From Borrelia hermsii DAH (GTDB lineage: Bacteria; Spirochaetota; Spirochaetia; Borreliales; Borreliaceae): a stretch of DNA of 64,000 nucleotides. The position numbers and the translations under genes were made by a program. The notes below the pieces were generated by a model that did no database searches, had not been told where the DNA came from, and saw only the letters and a list, made by a program, of their open reading frames with translations. How positions within the stretch are numbered: position 1 is the stretch's first letter; each line of letters opens with the position of its first letter. Positions 48,581 through 57,414 of the stretch are shown here, piece after piece. The stretch covers positions 372,001 through 436,000 of the forward strand of contig NZ_CP073136.1 of assembly GCF_023035675.1 (NCBI RefSeq), in the 5' to 3' direction.

Positions 48581-49348
48581 ATGGAAAAAAACGCTCAAAA
48601 AATATTTATATTATTATTAATATTTGGCTTATACCATTTTGCATTCTCTCAATCTAATGAAACTTATTCCATTAAATGCCAACAAGAAGATGATGGGATC
48701 ATCTGCACCACAAATGATAAACCTATCCCTCCAAAGCCTCAACCAGCCCCTCCAAAACCTCAACCTCAACCTCAACCAGCCCCTCCAAAACCTCAACCTC
48801 AACCAGCCCCTCCAAAACCTCAACCTCAACCCACTCCTCCAAAATCCCAACCAAACATTACCACAAATCCCCACGCAATGAAAATCAAAAAACATCCTTA
48901 TTCATTTGCAGCAGGAACAGGAATTGGAAATCCTCTTATCAATCTTTTAATCTCGGTTCCATATGTAGACATAGATCTTGGATATGGTAGTTTCTTATAC
49001 TTCAACTCTACAAATTTTAAACCTTACAATTTAATTGCCATTGATCTAATTTTCAGACAACAAATAGGAAAATCTTTCATAGTTGGAGGGGGCTTTGGAG
49101 TTGGGGCAGACTGGTCCCAAGCAAATCTAACTTCCCCTGGAAGTAAACAACCTGCTCCTTATGACAGAATAGCAATAGCAACCAGATTACCTTTATCAAT
49201 AGAATATAAAATTATAAAAAATTTATCATTAGGATTTAAAATTTATCCTACACTAGGTCCAACAATATTTCTCACAAAACCAAAAATAGTGTTTGAAGGA
49301 ATGAGATTTAAATTTTTCTCAATTGGGTTCATCAAAGTTTTAATATAA
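48581..49348 (+). CDS. BB0406-like exported protein with proline-rich repeat
   Basis: Signal peptide (IFILLLIFGLYHFAFSQS), then a short Cys-containing segment (SIKCQQEDDGIICTTN), then a proline/glutamine/lysine repeat at about residues 47-93, then the BB0405/BB0406 core (GTGIGNPLINLLISVPYVDI) to the end. The repeat makes the protein 255 residues, some 50 longer than the roughly 200 I recall for the B. burgdorferi protein. The repeat is much richer in C than the flanking DNA. It may be an extended spacer that lifts or anchors the domain; function unproven. Confidence 0.8.
   Translation: MEKNAQKIFILLLIFGLYHFAFSQSNETYSIKCQQEDDGIICTTNDKPIPPKPQPAPPKPQPQPQPAPPKPQPQPAPPKPQPQPTPPKSQPNITTNPHAMKIKKHPYSFAAGTGIGNPLINLLISVPYVDIDLGYGSFLYFNSTNFKPYNLIAIDLIFRQQIGKSFIVGGGFGVGADWSQANLTSPGSKQPAPYDRIAIATRLPLSIEYKIIKNLSLGFKIYPTLGPTIFLTKPKIVFEGMRFKFFSIGFIKVLI
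48724..48855 (+). repeat. In-frame proline-rich tandem repeat
   Basis: Units of 27-33 bases encode PQPAPPK-type blocks; the differences in unit length are multiples of the hexamer CCTCAA (Pro-Gln). The 21-base core CAACCAGCCC... recurs at 48740, 48773 and 48800. All length changes keep the frame. Confidence 0.9.
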
Positions 49349-49386
49349 ATAATAAACTTTACTAAAGTCAAAATACCAACATTTTA

Positions 49387-50502
49387 CTATAAAGATAGTG
49401 CAATAAAAATTACTCCATTTCCACAAATTAATAATTCTTTACCACAATTCCCTATAAATACGCTTTCTCCCCTCTTAAGGCAAAATTTATTATTAATCTG
49501 AATTGCCCCATTCAAGACTAATAGTATCATTACACCATCTCTTTTAAAGCAAATCCTTCCATTTATATCTCTTTGAAATAAACTTAAATTAGTACCCGGC
49601 AGCTTAAATACATTAAAATCATTAATATTCTCACCCCTTAATAATGAAAACATTCCCTCTTCAAACTTACCAACCTTAAGCATTTCATCCTTGTCAATAT
49701 ACTTAGTAGTAAGACCTGCCCTAATCACATTGTCAGAATTAGTCATAAGTTCAAGACACTCGCCCTTAAGATAAGCATGAACTTCTTGACTCTCTGTATA
49801 AATCACCTCACCTGGATTTAATTTAAAAATATGCATTCCTAAAAATACCAAAAGACCAATATCTGCCCCATAAATCTTATAAATCTCATTAAACCAATAA
49901 GCTCTAAAATCATCTATGGAGCCTAAATTTTCTTTCACTTTATTAATAGCATCCTCAATGGCAAACTTTTGCAAACTAAATATAGTTTTTATAAATTCTT
50001 TATGTGTTGTAAAATGAAAATCTAATTTCAATTTTTTATATATACTCTCAATTTCAAGGAAAGGTAAAAATCCCTTAAGAGCATAAAAATCACTTAATGC
50101 ATAAACAAGTTCTATCTTTGGATTTTCATCCTTATAAATTCTTTTAAAATCATTAATATCTATTCCCCTATCATTCTCAAGTTTAAAGCCCTTTAAAGCA
50201 ATATTTTTTGAAGGATGTATTTGAATTGATAAAGGCCTTTGAGCTGAGAGCACCTTAAATAAAAATGATAATTCACTCTCACATCCCAAAAGATCTTTAT
50301 GACTTTCTAAAAAATCACAAAGAGGAATGTACTGACCATCAACTACTATCTTACTAGAAAATGTCTTATGTGCTCCAAGCCACATCTCAGCTTTAGGCAA
50401 CCCATCTTCCCTTTGTCCCAAAAGAGAGGGGATGAAACTAATTCCACCCCAATCATATTTCTTAATTTCATTTCTCATCAAAAATATATTATCAACGCTC
50501 AT
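49387..50502 (-). CDS. manA: Mannose-6-phosphate isomerase
   Basis: A type I phosphomannose isomerase that converts mannose 6-phosphate to fructose 6-phosphate. It shows the zinc and active-site stretches MWLGAHKTFSSK, FLFKVLSAQRPLSIQIHPSK, ENPKIELVYAL (metal Glu/His pattern) and GEVIYTESQEVHAYLKGECLEL, and the NSDNVIRAGLTTKYID signature. Length 371 is normal. Its start overlaps the end of fruA by 4 bases, so it belongs to the same sugar operon. Confidence 0.95.
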   Translation of the reverse strand: MSVDNIFLMRNEIKKYDWGGISFIPSLLGQREDGLPKAEMWLGAHKTFSSKIVVDGQYIPLCDFLESHKDLLGCESELSFLFKVLSAQRPLSIQIHPSKNIALKGFKLENDRGIDINDFKRIYKDENPKIELVYALSDFYALKGFLPFLEIESIYKKLKLDFHFTTHKEFIKTIFSLQKFAIEDAINKVKENLGSIDDFRAYWFNEIYKIYGADIGLLVFLGMHIFKLNPGEVIYTESQEVHAYLKGECLELMTNSDNVIRAGLTTKYIDKDEMLKVGKFEEGMFSLLRGENINDFNVFKLPGTNLSLFQRDINGRICFKRDGVMILLVLNGAIQINNKFCLKRGESVFIGNCGKELLICGNGVIFIALSL

Positions 50503-52367
50503 TTAGATGCCTTGACTTTTAAAGATTTTAAAAAGATAACCAAACTTGTTGCAACAGCAACTCCAACAGCTATTGCAATAATAAATCCCAATTTGTTATC
50601 AACCACAGGAAGAACTATTGGTCCTCCATGCGGAGCATGGTCTGCAACGCCTAAAAATGCCGCAATAATACTTGCAACAGCACCTCCAAGCACTATTGAA
50701 GGCAATACTCTTGCAGGATCACTAGCAGCAAAAGGAATAGCACCTTCGCTAATACCAATAAAAGAAATTAAGAACGATATTTTTCCAGACTCTCTCTCTT
50801 CCTCTTCAAATAATTTAGGCATAAGCAGAGTAGCAAGTCCCATAGCCATAGGGGGAACAGGAATAGCTGATGCGACCATACCCATTATTTGTGGAACTTG
50901 AGGAATCATACCAACACCAAAAAGGAATGCAACTTTATTAAAAGGCCCTCCCATATCAATTGCGACCATAGCACCAAGTATTAATCCAAGAAATAACTTC
51001 CCTACAATACCATAAGTTTCTGAATTATTCTGGAGCGATTTAAGACCATTCTCAAGCAATTCCATAAATTGGCCGATATAAATACCCCCATAAATCATGA
51101 AAAGCCCAATAATAACAGTACTGATTAACGGAATTACAAATATAGGCATCACGGGTCTAAGCCATTCAGGAATCTTTCTTCTTGCTATCCATCTAGCAAC
51201 AAAACCCGCCATAAATCCTACAAGTATTGCCCCTAAAAATCCTGCCTTAACATCTCTGGCAAGAACACCCCCCACAAGACCTGGTGCAAGACCCGGCTTA
51301 TCGGCAATTGCCATAGCAATAAACCCTGAAAGCACTGGCAACATCATACCAAAAGCCACAGCACCAATATCTGTGATTGTCTTATAAAAAGGATACTCAT
51401 CAAAATTTGGACCATCAGAACCAATTCCTGCAAAGGATATTCCAAGAGCTATTAAAATACCACCACTTGCTACAATTGGAACCATAGGAGAAACACCGCT
51501 CATTAAATACTTATAAAAACCAGACTTACCCTTACCAGACTTATCTTTAAGAGTATGAATATTTTTGTAATGTAATACTGGCGCACTAAAGGCTTCTTTA
51601 ATAACATTTCCTACATTATTGATAGTCTTTGCAGTTGAAACCTTATAAACTCTCTTTCCATCAAATCTCTCTTCATCAATATCCTTGTCCACCGCAAGTA
51701 TTACAACATCAGCATCTTTAATATCCGTCTCTGTTAAAGGATTATCAATGCCAATAGAACCCTGAGTCTCAACTTTAATGTTGTATCCTTGTCTTTTAAC
51801 CTCAACTTCAAGCTTCTTAGCAGCAATATATGTATGAGCAACTCCCACAGGACAAGCACACACAGCAACTACTTTTTCTAACTTAGAAGCATTTGAAGTA
51901 TCATCTGTAAAAGTTTTATCGACATTTTCTATATAAGAATAAATTTCATCAGGACTATTTATAACCTTTAACATATTTTTAAAATCATCATTTTCGAATA
52001 ATTTGGCTATGAAAGCTATTGACTTAATATGGGCACCACCTTGCTGGCTTTTTGACATACAAATTAAAAATATTAAATTAACAGGAGGATTATCATCAGA
52101 CCATTTTATGCCATCACCTTTTATATAAAGCAATGAAATAAAACTTGAACTTACAACATCTCCTATAAAATGCGGAATAGCAACTCCATTTTCCCAAGAT
52201 GTATCACCAATATTTTCTCTATCAAGTAAGCCCTGAAGAAATCTAGCTCTATCATGTGTATAACCTCTTTTACTTACTTGATCAACTAAAAAATTAATTG
52301 CCTCAGCCTTGGAACTTATTTCATTAGATACAAAAATAAGTTCCTTCTTTAAATAATTTAAAAACAT
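50499..52367 (-). CDS. fruA: PTS fructose-type EIIABC
   Basis: A fused phosphotransferase permease. Order: EIIA (1-150) with the phosphorylated His in NGVAIPHFIGD near residue 68; EIIB (about 165-265) with the active Cys in CACPVGVAHTYIAA; EIIC (about 285-620) with many membrane helices. All phospho-sites are intact, unlike in the EIIB-like protein near 6.6 kb. It imports and phosphorylates fructose, mannose or a similar sugar, feeding manA. A strong AGGAGG lies before the ATG. Confidence 0.95.
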   Translation of the reverse strand: MFLNYLKKELIFVSNEISSKAEAINFLVDQVSKRGYTHDRARFLQGLLDRENIGDTSWENGVAIPHFIGDVVSSSFISLLYIKGDGIKWSDDNPPVNLIFLICMSKSQQGGAHIKSIAFIAKLFENDDFKNMLKVINSPDEIYSYIENVDKTFTDDTSNASKLEKVVAVCACPVGVAHTYIAAKKLEVEVKRQGYNIKVETQGSIGIDNPLTETDIKDADVVILAVDKDIDEERFDGKRVYKVSTAKTINNVGNVIKEAFSAPVLHYKNIHTLKDKSGKGKSGFYKYLMSGVSPMVPIVASGGILIALGISFAGIGSDGPNFDEYPFYKTITDIGAVAFGMMLPVLSGFIAMAIADKPGLAPGLVGGVLARDVKAGFLGAILVGFMAGFVARWIARRKIPEWLRPVMPIFVIPLISTVIIGLFMIYGGIYIGQFMELLENGLKSLQNNSETYGIVGKLFLGLILGAMVAIDMGGPFNKVAFLFGVGMIPQVPQIMGMVASAIPVPPMAMGLATLLMPKLFEEEERESGKISFLISFIGISEGAIPFAASDPARVLPSIVLGGAVASIIAAFLGVADHAPHGGPIVLPVVDNKLGFIIAIAVGVAVATSLVIFLKSLKVKASK

Positions 52368-52476
52368 AACCTCTAACCTCCTAAGTACTTAATTCAATTC
52401 TATCATAGTACAAACAACCTAGATTCCCCCCCTCTTCTTTATTTTCAAATTATTTTATATTATTTAAATTGATTTA

Positions 52477-53115
52477 ATGATGAAAAAAATAATCGAATTT
52501 TATTTTTTACTGCTATGTGCCAGTTTATACTCTTCAAATAATGAAGTACAAAAGATAGATGAAACAAATAATAAAGAAAGTTTACAATCAACTAATCTTG
52601 AAAATAATTTTTTCTCAGTAGAGAGAGGATTTATATATTCAACAGGAACGGGGCTTGGAACAGGATTTTTTCTAAATTCAAAAATAAATCACATACTATT
52701 TAGACCCTATTACATATTTGCCATTAACAATATTGATTTCTTAGCTACTTGTATGATTCTAATGATTGAAGACTATAACATATCCAAAAAAGTTAAATAT
52801 TCAAGCTCTTACATTGGCATAGGAATAAACTGGCATATTATAAATTTATCTAAAAAAATAAAATATTTATCTTCTACCATGGGTATTGGGGGACGATTTT
52901 ACCTTTCAACAAACTTAATAGGAGATCTTAAATTTTATAGCAAATTACCTTATGTAATAGAGCCATACATATTCTTTGAATTCTCTACAAAAAAAGCTAT
53001 ATCTTATTTAAACATCTATTCAAAAATTGAGTGTTTATTTATTGATACATTCAATATTTCTTTTGATTTTGGTATTAGATATAATCTTAAAAGTAGCAAA
53101 GGGGCAAAATCATGA
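52477..53115 (+). CDS. Exported protein with glycine-rich BB0405-like core
   Basis: A signal peptide (IIEFYFLLLCASLYSSN) is followed by about 190 residues of alternating hydrophobic and polar strands. YSTGTGLGTGFFLNSKINHI resembles the GTGIGNPLINLL core of the BB0405/BB0406-like pair, so it may be a distant relative and outer-membrane associated. A Ser-rich repeat-like pair (KYSSSYIGIGINW, KYLSSTMGIGGRF) is visible. It overlaps the following nuclease gene by 4 bases. Function unknown. Confidence 0.68.
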   Translation: MMKKIIEFYFLLLCASLYSSNNEVQKIDETNNKESLQSTNLENNFFSVERGFIYSTGTGLGTGFFLNSKINHILFRPYYIFAINNIDFLATCMILMIEDYNISKKVKYSSSYIGIGINWHIINLSKKIKYLSSTMGIGGRFYLSTNLIGDLKFYSKLPYVIEPYIFFEFSTKKAISYLNIYSKIECLFIDTFNISFDFGIRYNLKSSKGAKS

Positions 53116-53993
53116 AGAAAAAGCTAAAAATTTTATTATGTTTTTACATATTAATCTTATTAGGATTTCTATTCTTATATCAAAATCCCAAAATCTTAAA
53201 TAACATAAAAGAAATAGCTTCTAATTATTTAGAAAAACTCAAAGACAAAATTTACGGACCTGAAATTCCAACAGAACTAAAAGAAGAATATCTCTTACCA
53301 AAAGGATATCTTACTACCCAAGTGCTACATAAAAAATACTACTCTTTAGGATATGCTGAGAGTGCAAGACAATCAGAATGGGTAGCTTACCAATTAAAAA
53401 GAGAAATGGTTGAACTAGCTTTAACCTTGCTTAGAGAAAAAAAAATAACGAGAAGTAAGAAATTTTTTGAAGATAAAGATATTAAAGGAATCTCTCCTAA
53501 GCTAAGCGACTATATAAGGAGCGGATATGACAGAGGGCACATCGTCAGTTCTGCTGACATGTCTTTTTCCAAAGATGCAATGCTAGATACTTATTTCCTC
53601 TCAAACATATCTCCTCAACAAAGAGAATTCAATTCAGGAATCTGGCTTAAACTTGAACGCCTAGTTAGAAAATGGGCTATCTTAAAAGAAAAAATTTATA
53701 TTGTTAGTGCAGGAATTTTAACAGAAAATAAAGGATTTATTGGAAAGAATAAAATTCTAATCCCAAAAAATTTTTATAAAATAGTGCTATCATTAAACAA
53801 TAACAATTCTTATGATATATTGGCTTTCATTATTCCAAATGAAAAGGCCCAAGACTTAGAACTTAGAAATTATGTTGTAAATGTTAATTTAATTGAAGAT
53901 AAAACTAAAATAGATTTCTTTGCGAAACTTGATGCTGGAATAAAAAAAGTAATTAAAATGAAAAAAGACCTATATTCTTGGGAATTTAAATGA
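53112..53993 (+). CDS. nucA: Membrane-anchored DNA/RNA non-specific endonuclease
   Basis: NucA/EndoG family. After one N-terminal membrane anchor (LCFYILILLGFLFLY) and a 120-residue linker comes the catalytic motif DRGHIVSSADM near residue 140 (DRGH, with catalytic His) and the metal-binding Asn in the NISPQQREFNSGIW stretch. The enzyme would face the periplasm and cut incoming or host nucleic acid, possibly for nucleotide salvage. Four-base overlaps on both sides join it to an exported protein and a multi-pass protein. Confidence 0.9.
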   Translation: MKKKLKILLCFYILILLGFLFLYQNPKILNNIKEIASNYLEKLKDKIYGPEIPTELKEEYLLPKGYLTTQVLHKKYYSLGYAESARQSEWVAYQLKREMVELALTLLREKKITRSKKFFEDKDIKGISPKLSDYIRSGYDRGHIVSSADMSFSKDAMLDTYFLSNISPQQREFNSGIWLKLERLVRKWAILKEKIYIVSAGILTENKGFIGKNKILIPKNFYKIVLSLNNNNSYDILAFIIPNEKAQDLELRNYVVNVNLIEDKTKIDFFAKLDAGIKKVIKMKKDLYSWEFK

Positions 53994-54754
53994 AAACAAT
54001 CTTTGCAAAATTAAACATTTTCCTCTTAATAACCTTTACCTTAGGCATTATTGTTATATCAATATTCATGTATCATATAAACTTTAATATAAAGTTTTAT
54101 ACCTATCTTATTAAAATCTATAATAAAAATTTATTGATTTTGATCAATACATTCTTTATCTTCAGCATTGGAATCATAGGATCCACTTGGACATACATCA
54201 ATTATAAAAGAACAAATAACATACAATTCGTATTTTTTTATTGTTTCATTTGTTCTTTTATACTCGAACCTATTTCTATTTTCAAATATTATCTCTTAAA
54301 TAATATATTAAGCTTAGAATTTTATCATTTCATGAAATTTTATCACTTAATAACCGTATTTTCATTACTAAATTTATTTTTTCTAAGCCTATACATATGT
54401 GATTTTCAAATAAAATCAATAACTTACACTATTTACTTAATTTTCACTTTTTCAATGATCTATAGCTCTTTAGTCCCTATTAATGCTTATGACCACACAT
54501 ATGATTTCCTCTCTTCAACAAAAAACAATAAATTTTATGTTTATTTATTCTTATTATTAATACCAATAAACTTTTTAGTAGCATGCTTAAAGAAAAAAAA
54601 TCTAAGCTATCTCTTACTCTTTGTATCAATATTACTAATAGTATTAGGAATTTATCTCAATTCCATAGAAATACCTTATGCATTCATCCCAATCTTAATA
54701 GGAGTACCAATGTACTTAAAAGAATCAGGCAAACTTTTCTTCTATTGGCTATAA
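53990..54754 (+). CDS. Multi-pass membrane protein of unknown function
   Basis: A 254-residue protein with about seven hydrophobic helices over its length and few charged residues (for example NIFLLITFTLGIIVISIFMY and YLLLFVSILLIVLGIYL). The arrangement is 7TM-like but I recognise no signature. Its start overlaps nucA by 4 bases and its end lies 3 bases from a convergent gene. It may help uptake of products from the nuclease; that is only inference from position. Confidence 0.72.
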   Translation: MKTIFAKLNIFLLITFTLGIIVISIFMYHINFNIKFYTYLIKIYNKNLLILINTFFIFSIGIIGSTWTYINYKRTNNIQFVFFYCFICSFILEPISIFKYYLLNNILSLEFYHFMKFYHLITVFSLLNLFFLSLYICDFQIKSITYTIYLIFTFSMIYSSLVPINAYDHTYDFLSSTKNNKFYVYLFLLLIPINFLVACLKKKNLSYLLLFVSILLIVLGIYLNSIEIPYAFIPILIGVPMYLKESGKLFFYWL

Positions 54755-54757
54755 ACC

Positions 54758-55354
54758 TTAAGAAATCAACACAAAAGATAAAGTCGATACGCCTACAGGC
54801 AAAAACAAATTATCGTATTTCTCAAAATCAAAAAGCTCTACAAGCACCGCTCCCATCCCAATAACTGATGCTAGTATAAAATTTGGGAAAAAATAATAAC
54901 AAACAATAAAAGCAACCAAAAAGACAACAACACTGCCTGAGAATGTTTTATTATTTACAAGTTTAAAAGATGGAATTAGTTTACCAAAAAGACTTGCAAG
55001 ACCATCTCCAAGACATGCAGAAAATATCCCAATATAACTAAAAGGCTCAGCTATAAGAAAATAAGTACAAAACATACTCACTACCAAAAATATTGGGGAG
55101 AGAGATATTCTGCACGAAGACACTTCTCTAGACTTTACTATTATTTCTGATATACCTTTAAGAAAAAATAAATTTATTTCCATGATTCTAAATATTTCCA
55201 AAATTAAGTATGCAAACAAAAAAAATAGGCTAGACGCAAGACCTATCCAAAAACTTACTTTATAAAACAATAAAAATATTAAAGTAGAAATATGAAAGAA
55301 TTTTCTATAAATCTCATATTTAATATTTTCGTTACAAAAAACTTGATTAAACAT
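54758..55354 (-). CDS. Dolichol/phytol-kinase-family membrane protein
   Basis: A 198-residue multi-pass protein with the family features RKFFHISTLI near the start, ACLGDGLASLFGK in the middle (the GDG.A..G pattern) and KTFSGSVVVFLVAFI after it. Members are CTP-dependent lipid kinases (dolichol kinase, phytol kinase, yeast diacylglycerol kinase Dgk1) or relatives of CDP-DAG synthase. The substrate in Borrelia is unknown. It starts at the last base of the upstream immunophilin gene. Confidence 0.78.
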   Translation of the reverse strand: MFNQVFCNENIKYEIYRKFFHISTLIFLLFYKVSFWIGLASSLFFLFAYLILEIFRIMEINLFFLKGISEIIVKSREVSSCRISLSPIFLVVSMFCTYFLIAEPFSYIGIFSACLGDGLASLFGKLIPSFKLVNNKTFSGSVVVFLVAFIVCYYFFPNFILASVIGMGAVLVELFDFEKYDNLFLPVGVSTLSFVLIS

Positions 55355-56373
55355 TAATTAATTTTCCTTAAAATGATATTAAACTTTAAAAAAGAATTTG
55401 CCTTTATAATCTCATTAACGATCTTATCTCCATAAGCAAGACTTGGTGGAATTATTATAACCCTATCCTCCCCCTCACACATATCTGACAACATTATGTC
55501 CCAACCTTCAATCACTTGACCACTACCAACCACAAGCTCTATTGGTTCACCCCTGTCAATTGAACTGTCAAACTTTACTCCACTTAGTAAAAATCCCTCA
55601 TAGTCTACTTTTAAAACATTGCCATTCTTAACATGCTTACCATTTCCTTTTTTATTTATCTTGTATAAGATACCACTTTTATCTCTTTGAAAATCTTTGT
55701 AATCTTGGTCAATTATTGCAAGCTGAGAAGCCATATATTTTTCAGCCTCTTCAATTTTTTTTGCCTCATAACTCTTTTTCAATTCTAAAAATCCTTCATT
55801 ATCAACTTTAAAAGCTTTTGCATCCTCACCAACACGAATAATCTCAACTCTCTCTATTTTATCTCCTTGACTTATACTGCGAACCGTATCCATTCCCGAA
55901 ATCACTTTACCAAAAATTGAATGCCTAAAATCAAGGTAAGTAAGATTATCTTTAAGCGTAATAAAAAATTGACTCCCATTAGTATCAGGACCAGCATTAG
56001 CCATCGAAACAATTCCTGGCTCATTATGACTCAAATCTTTATTGAATTCATCGGGGAAAACATAACCAGGCCCTCCAGTACCAGTTCCTGTAGGATCTCC
56101 TGTTTGAATAACAAAGTTATCAATAACCCTATGAAAAACAATATTTTCAAAATAAGGTCGATTTGTAACAGAATTTTTAATAGCACCCTCACTAAGACCA
56201 ATAAAATTCATAACCGTTAGAGGTACAATTTTATAGTAAAGTTCAACTTCTATAGTACCTTTATTTGTCTCAATTAATGCAAATATTCCATCTCTTTCCA
56301 TTAAACCTGTCCTTTTGCTACCACAAGCTACTAGCATTAATATCAATAAAAAATATAATAAATATCTACTCAC
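55354..56373 (-). CDS. Cyclophilin-FKBP fusion lipoprotein (peptidyl-prolyl isomerase)
   Basis: Two isomerase families are joined in one chain. After a signal peptide with lipobox LMLVAC (Cys17), residues about 30-185 are a cyclophilin (FHRVIDNFVIQTGDPTGTG, MANAGPDTNGSQFFITL with the catalytic-region pattern). A helical linker (about 195-240) leads to an FKBP domain (GNVLKVDYEGFLLSGVKFDS, VIEGWDIML, IPPSLAYGDKI) up to 339. Such dual-family immunophilins (CFBP type) have been described in a few spirochetes and other bacteria. It should fold proteins in the periplasm. Its promoter region is shared with cheR. Confidence 0.88.
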   Translation of the reverse strand: MSRYLLYFLLILMLVACGSKRTGLMERDGIFALIETNKGTIEVELYYKIVPLTVMNFIGLSEGAIKNSVTNRPYFENIVFHRVIDNFVIQTGDPTGTGTGGPGYVFPDEFNKDLSHNEPGIVSMANAGPDTNGSQFFITLKDNLTYLDFRHSIFGKVISGMDTVRSISQGDKIERVEIIRVGEDAKAFKVDNEGFLELKKSYEAKKIEEAEKYMASQLAIIDQDYKDFQRDKSGILYKINKKGNGKHVKNGNVLKVDYEGFLLSGVKFDSSIDRGEPIELVVGSGQVIEGWDIMLSDMCEGEDRVIIIPPSLAYGDKIVNEIIKANSFLKFNIILRKIN

Positions 56374-56417
56374 AAGTGTATTCCTTAAGTTAACATTTAA
56401 ATTAAGTTTCCGGCCCT

Positions 56418-56450
56418 AATTGTACAATTTTTTACAAAAATTGTACAATT
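56418..56450. promoter_or_regulatory. Doubled palindrome between immunophilin gene and cheR
   Basis: AATTGTACAATT occurs twice (56418-56429 and 56439-56450), start-to-start 21 bases. The whole 33-base block is also a perfect 15-bp inverted repeat around TAC. It lies between two divergent genes, so an operator is more likely than a terminator. Confidence 0.65.
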
Positions 56451-56518
56451 AACTAGCAATTTATCATTATTAAGTAATACTATTTACTAAGATAATTAAT
56501 AAGATTTGGAATTTATAA

Positions 56519-57379
56519 ATGTTGAATATTAGTAATGAACTCCTTATGAAATTCTGTAATTTTATATATGAAAACAGCGGAATTCGATTTGATGAGAAGA
56601 ATAAGGTTGTATTAAAAGGCAGAATTAATGATGCAATACATGAACTTGAAAATATCAATACTCCAAAACAATTATATGACTTAATAAGTTCTGACAAATT
56701 AAAAAAAGAATACTTCTTAGATCTAGTTACTACTAATCTAACACGATTCTTTAGAAATGAGGCTCATTTCTCAACCTTTGAAAAATTTATAATTCCAAAC
56801 TTAATAAAGATTAAAACTCAAGAAGGCAAGAACAGAATTGTTATATGGTCTGCTGGATGCTCAACGGGAGAAGAACCGTATTCACTGGCATTTGTTCTTA
56901 AATATCATCTCCCAAAAAGTTTTGACTTTATTATTATCGCCTCTGATTTAAGTTTAAAATCTCTAATGATAGCAAAAGAAGGATATTACTCCGTACAAAA
57001 ATGTGAACATATTCCAATGCAATATAAACAATACATTAAATCTCACATAGATGGTTATAGGGTAATAGAAAATATTAAGAAACACATACGATTTGATTAT
57101 CATAACTTAAATTTTGAAAATGGCTTTTCAAATATTGATGTTATTTTTTGCCGAAATGTACTCATATATTTCGATGAAAAGTCTAAAATAAAGGTCTTAA
57201 AAAAATTTTACTCCTCTATGGCTATGAAAAGTTATTTATTTATTGGTCACTCAGAATCACTCTTTGGGCTCAATCTTCCTTTCAAATTTTTAAGAACACC
57301 TTGGGCCGTAATATATGAAAAGAATGATAACGGTATCCCAGAAAGAAAGTTTCAGTTCAAAAGCAGATACAAATTATGA
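56519..57379 (+). CDS. cheR: Chemotaxis methyltransferase CheR
   Basis: CheR uses S-adenosylmethionine to methylate glutamates of chemoreceptors. It has the N-terminal helical domain (LLMKFCNFIYENSGIRFDE), and the methyltransferase domain with IWSAGCSTGEEPYSLAFVLK near residue 105 and VIFCRNVLIYFDEKSK near 205. Length 286 is normal. It is one of two cheR genes expected in Borrelia (the other is elsewhere). cheB follows after 35 bases. Confidence 0.95.
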   Translation: MLNISNELLMKFCNFIYENSGIRFDEKNKVVLKGRINDAIHELENINTPKQLYDLISSDKLKKEYFLDLVTTNLTRFFRNEAHFSTFEKFIIPNLIKIKTQEGKNRIVIWSAGCSTGEEPYSLAFVLKYHLPKSFDFIIIASDLSLKSLMIAKEGYYSVQKCEHIPMQYKQYIKSHIDGYRVIENIKKHIRFDYHNLNFENGFSNIDVIFCRNVLIYFDEKSKIKVLKKFYSSMAMKSYLFIGHSESLFGLNLPFKFLRTPWAVIYEKNDNGIPERKFQFKSRYKL

Positions 57380-57414
57380 TTTGATACAAACAGACCCATA
57401 GGAGCAAAACAAAA

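Noticed and set aside
48724..48855. TonB-like proline-rich linker
   Set aside because: The Pro-Lys-Gln repeat recalls TonB, but the rest of the protein has the BB0406-type core and no TonB C-terminal domain.
50368..50901. 177-codon plus-strand frame across manA/fruA
   Set aside because: Antisense to two well-supported genes, no promoter or ribosome site.
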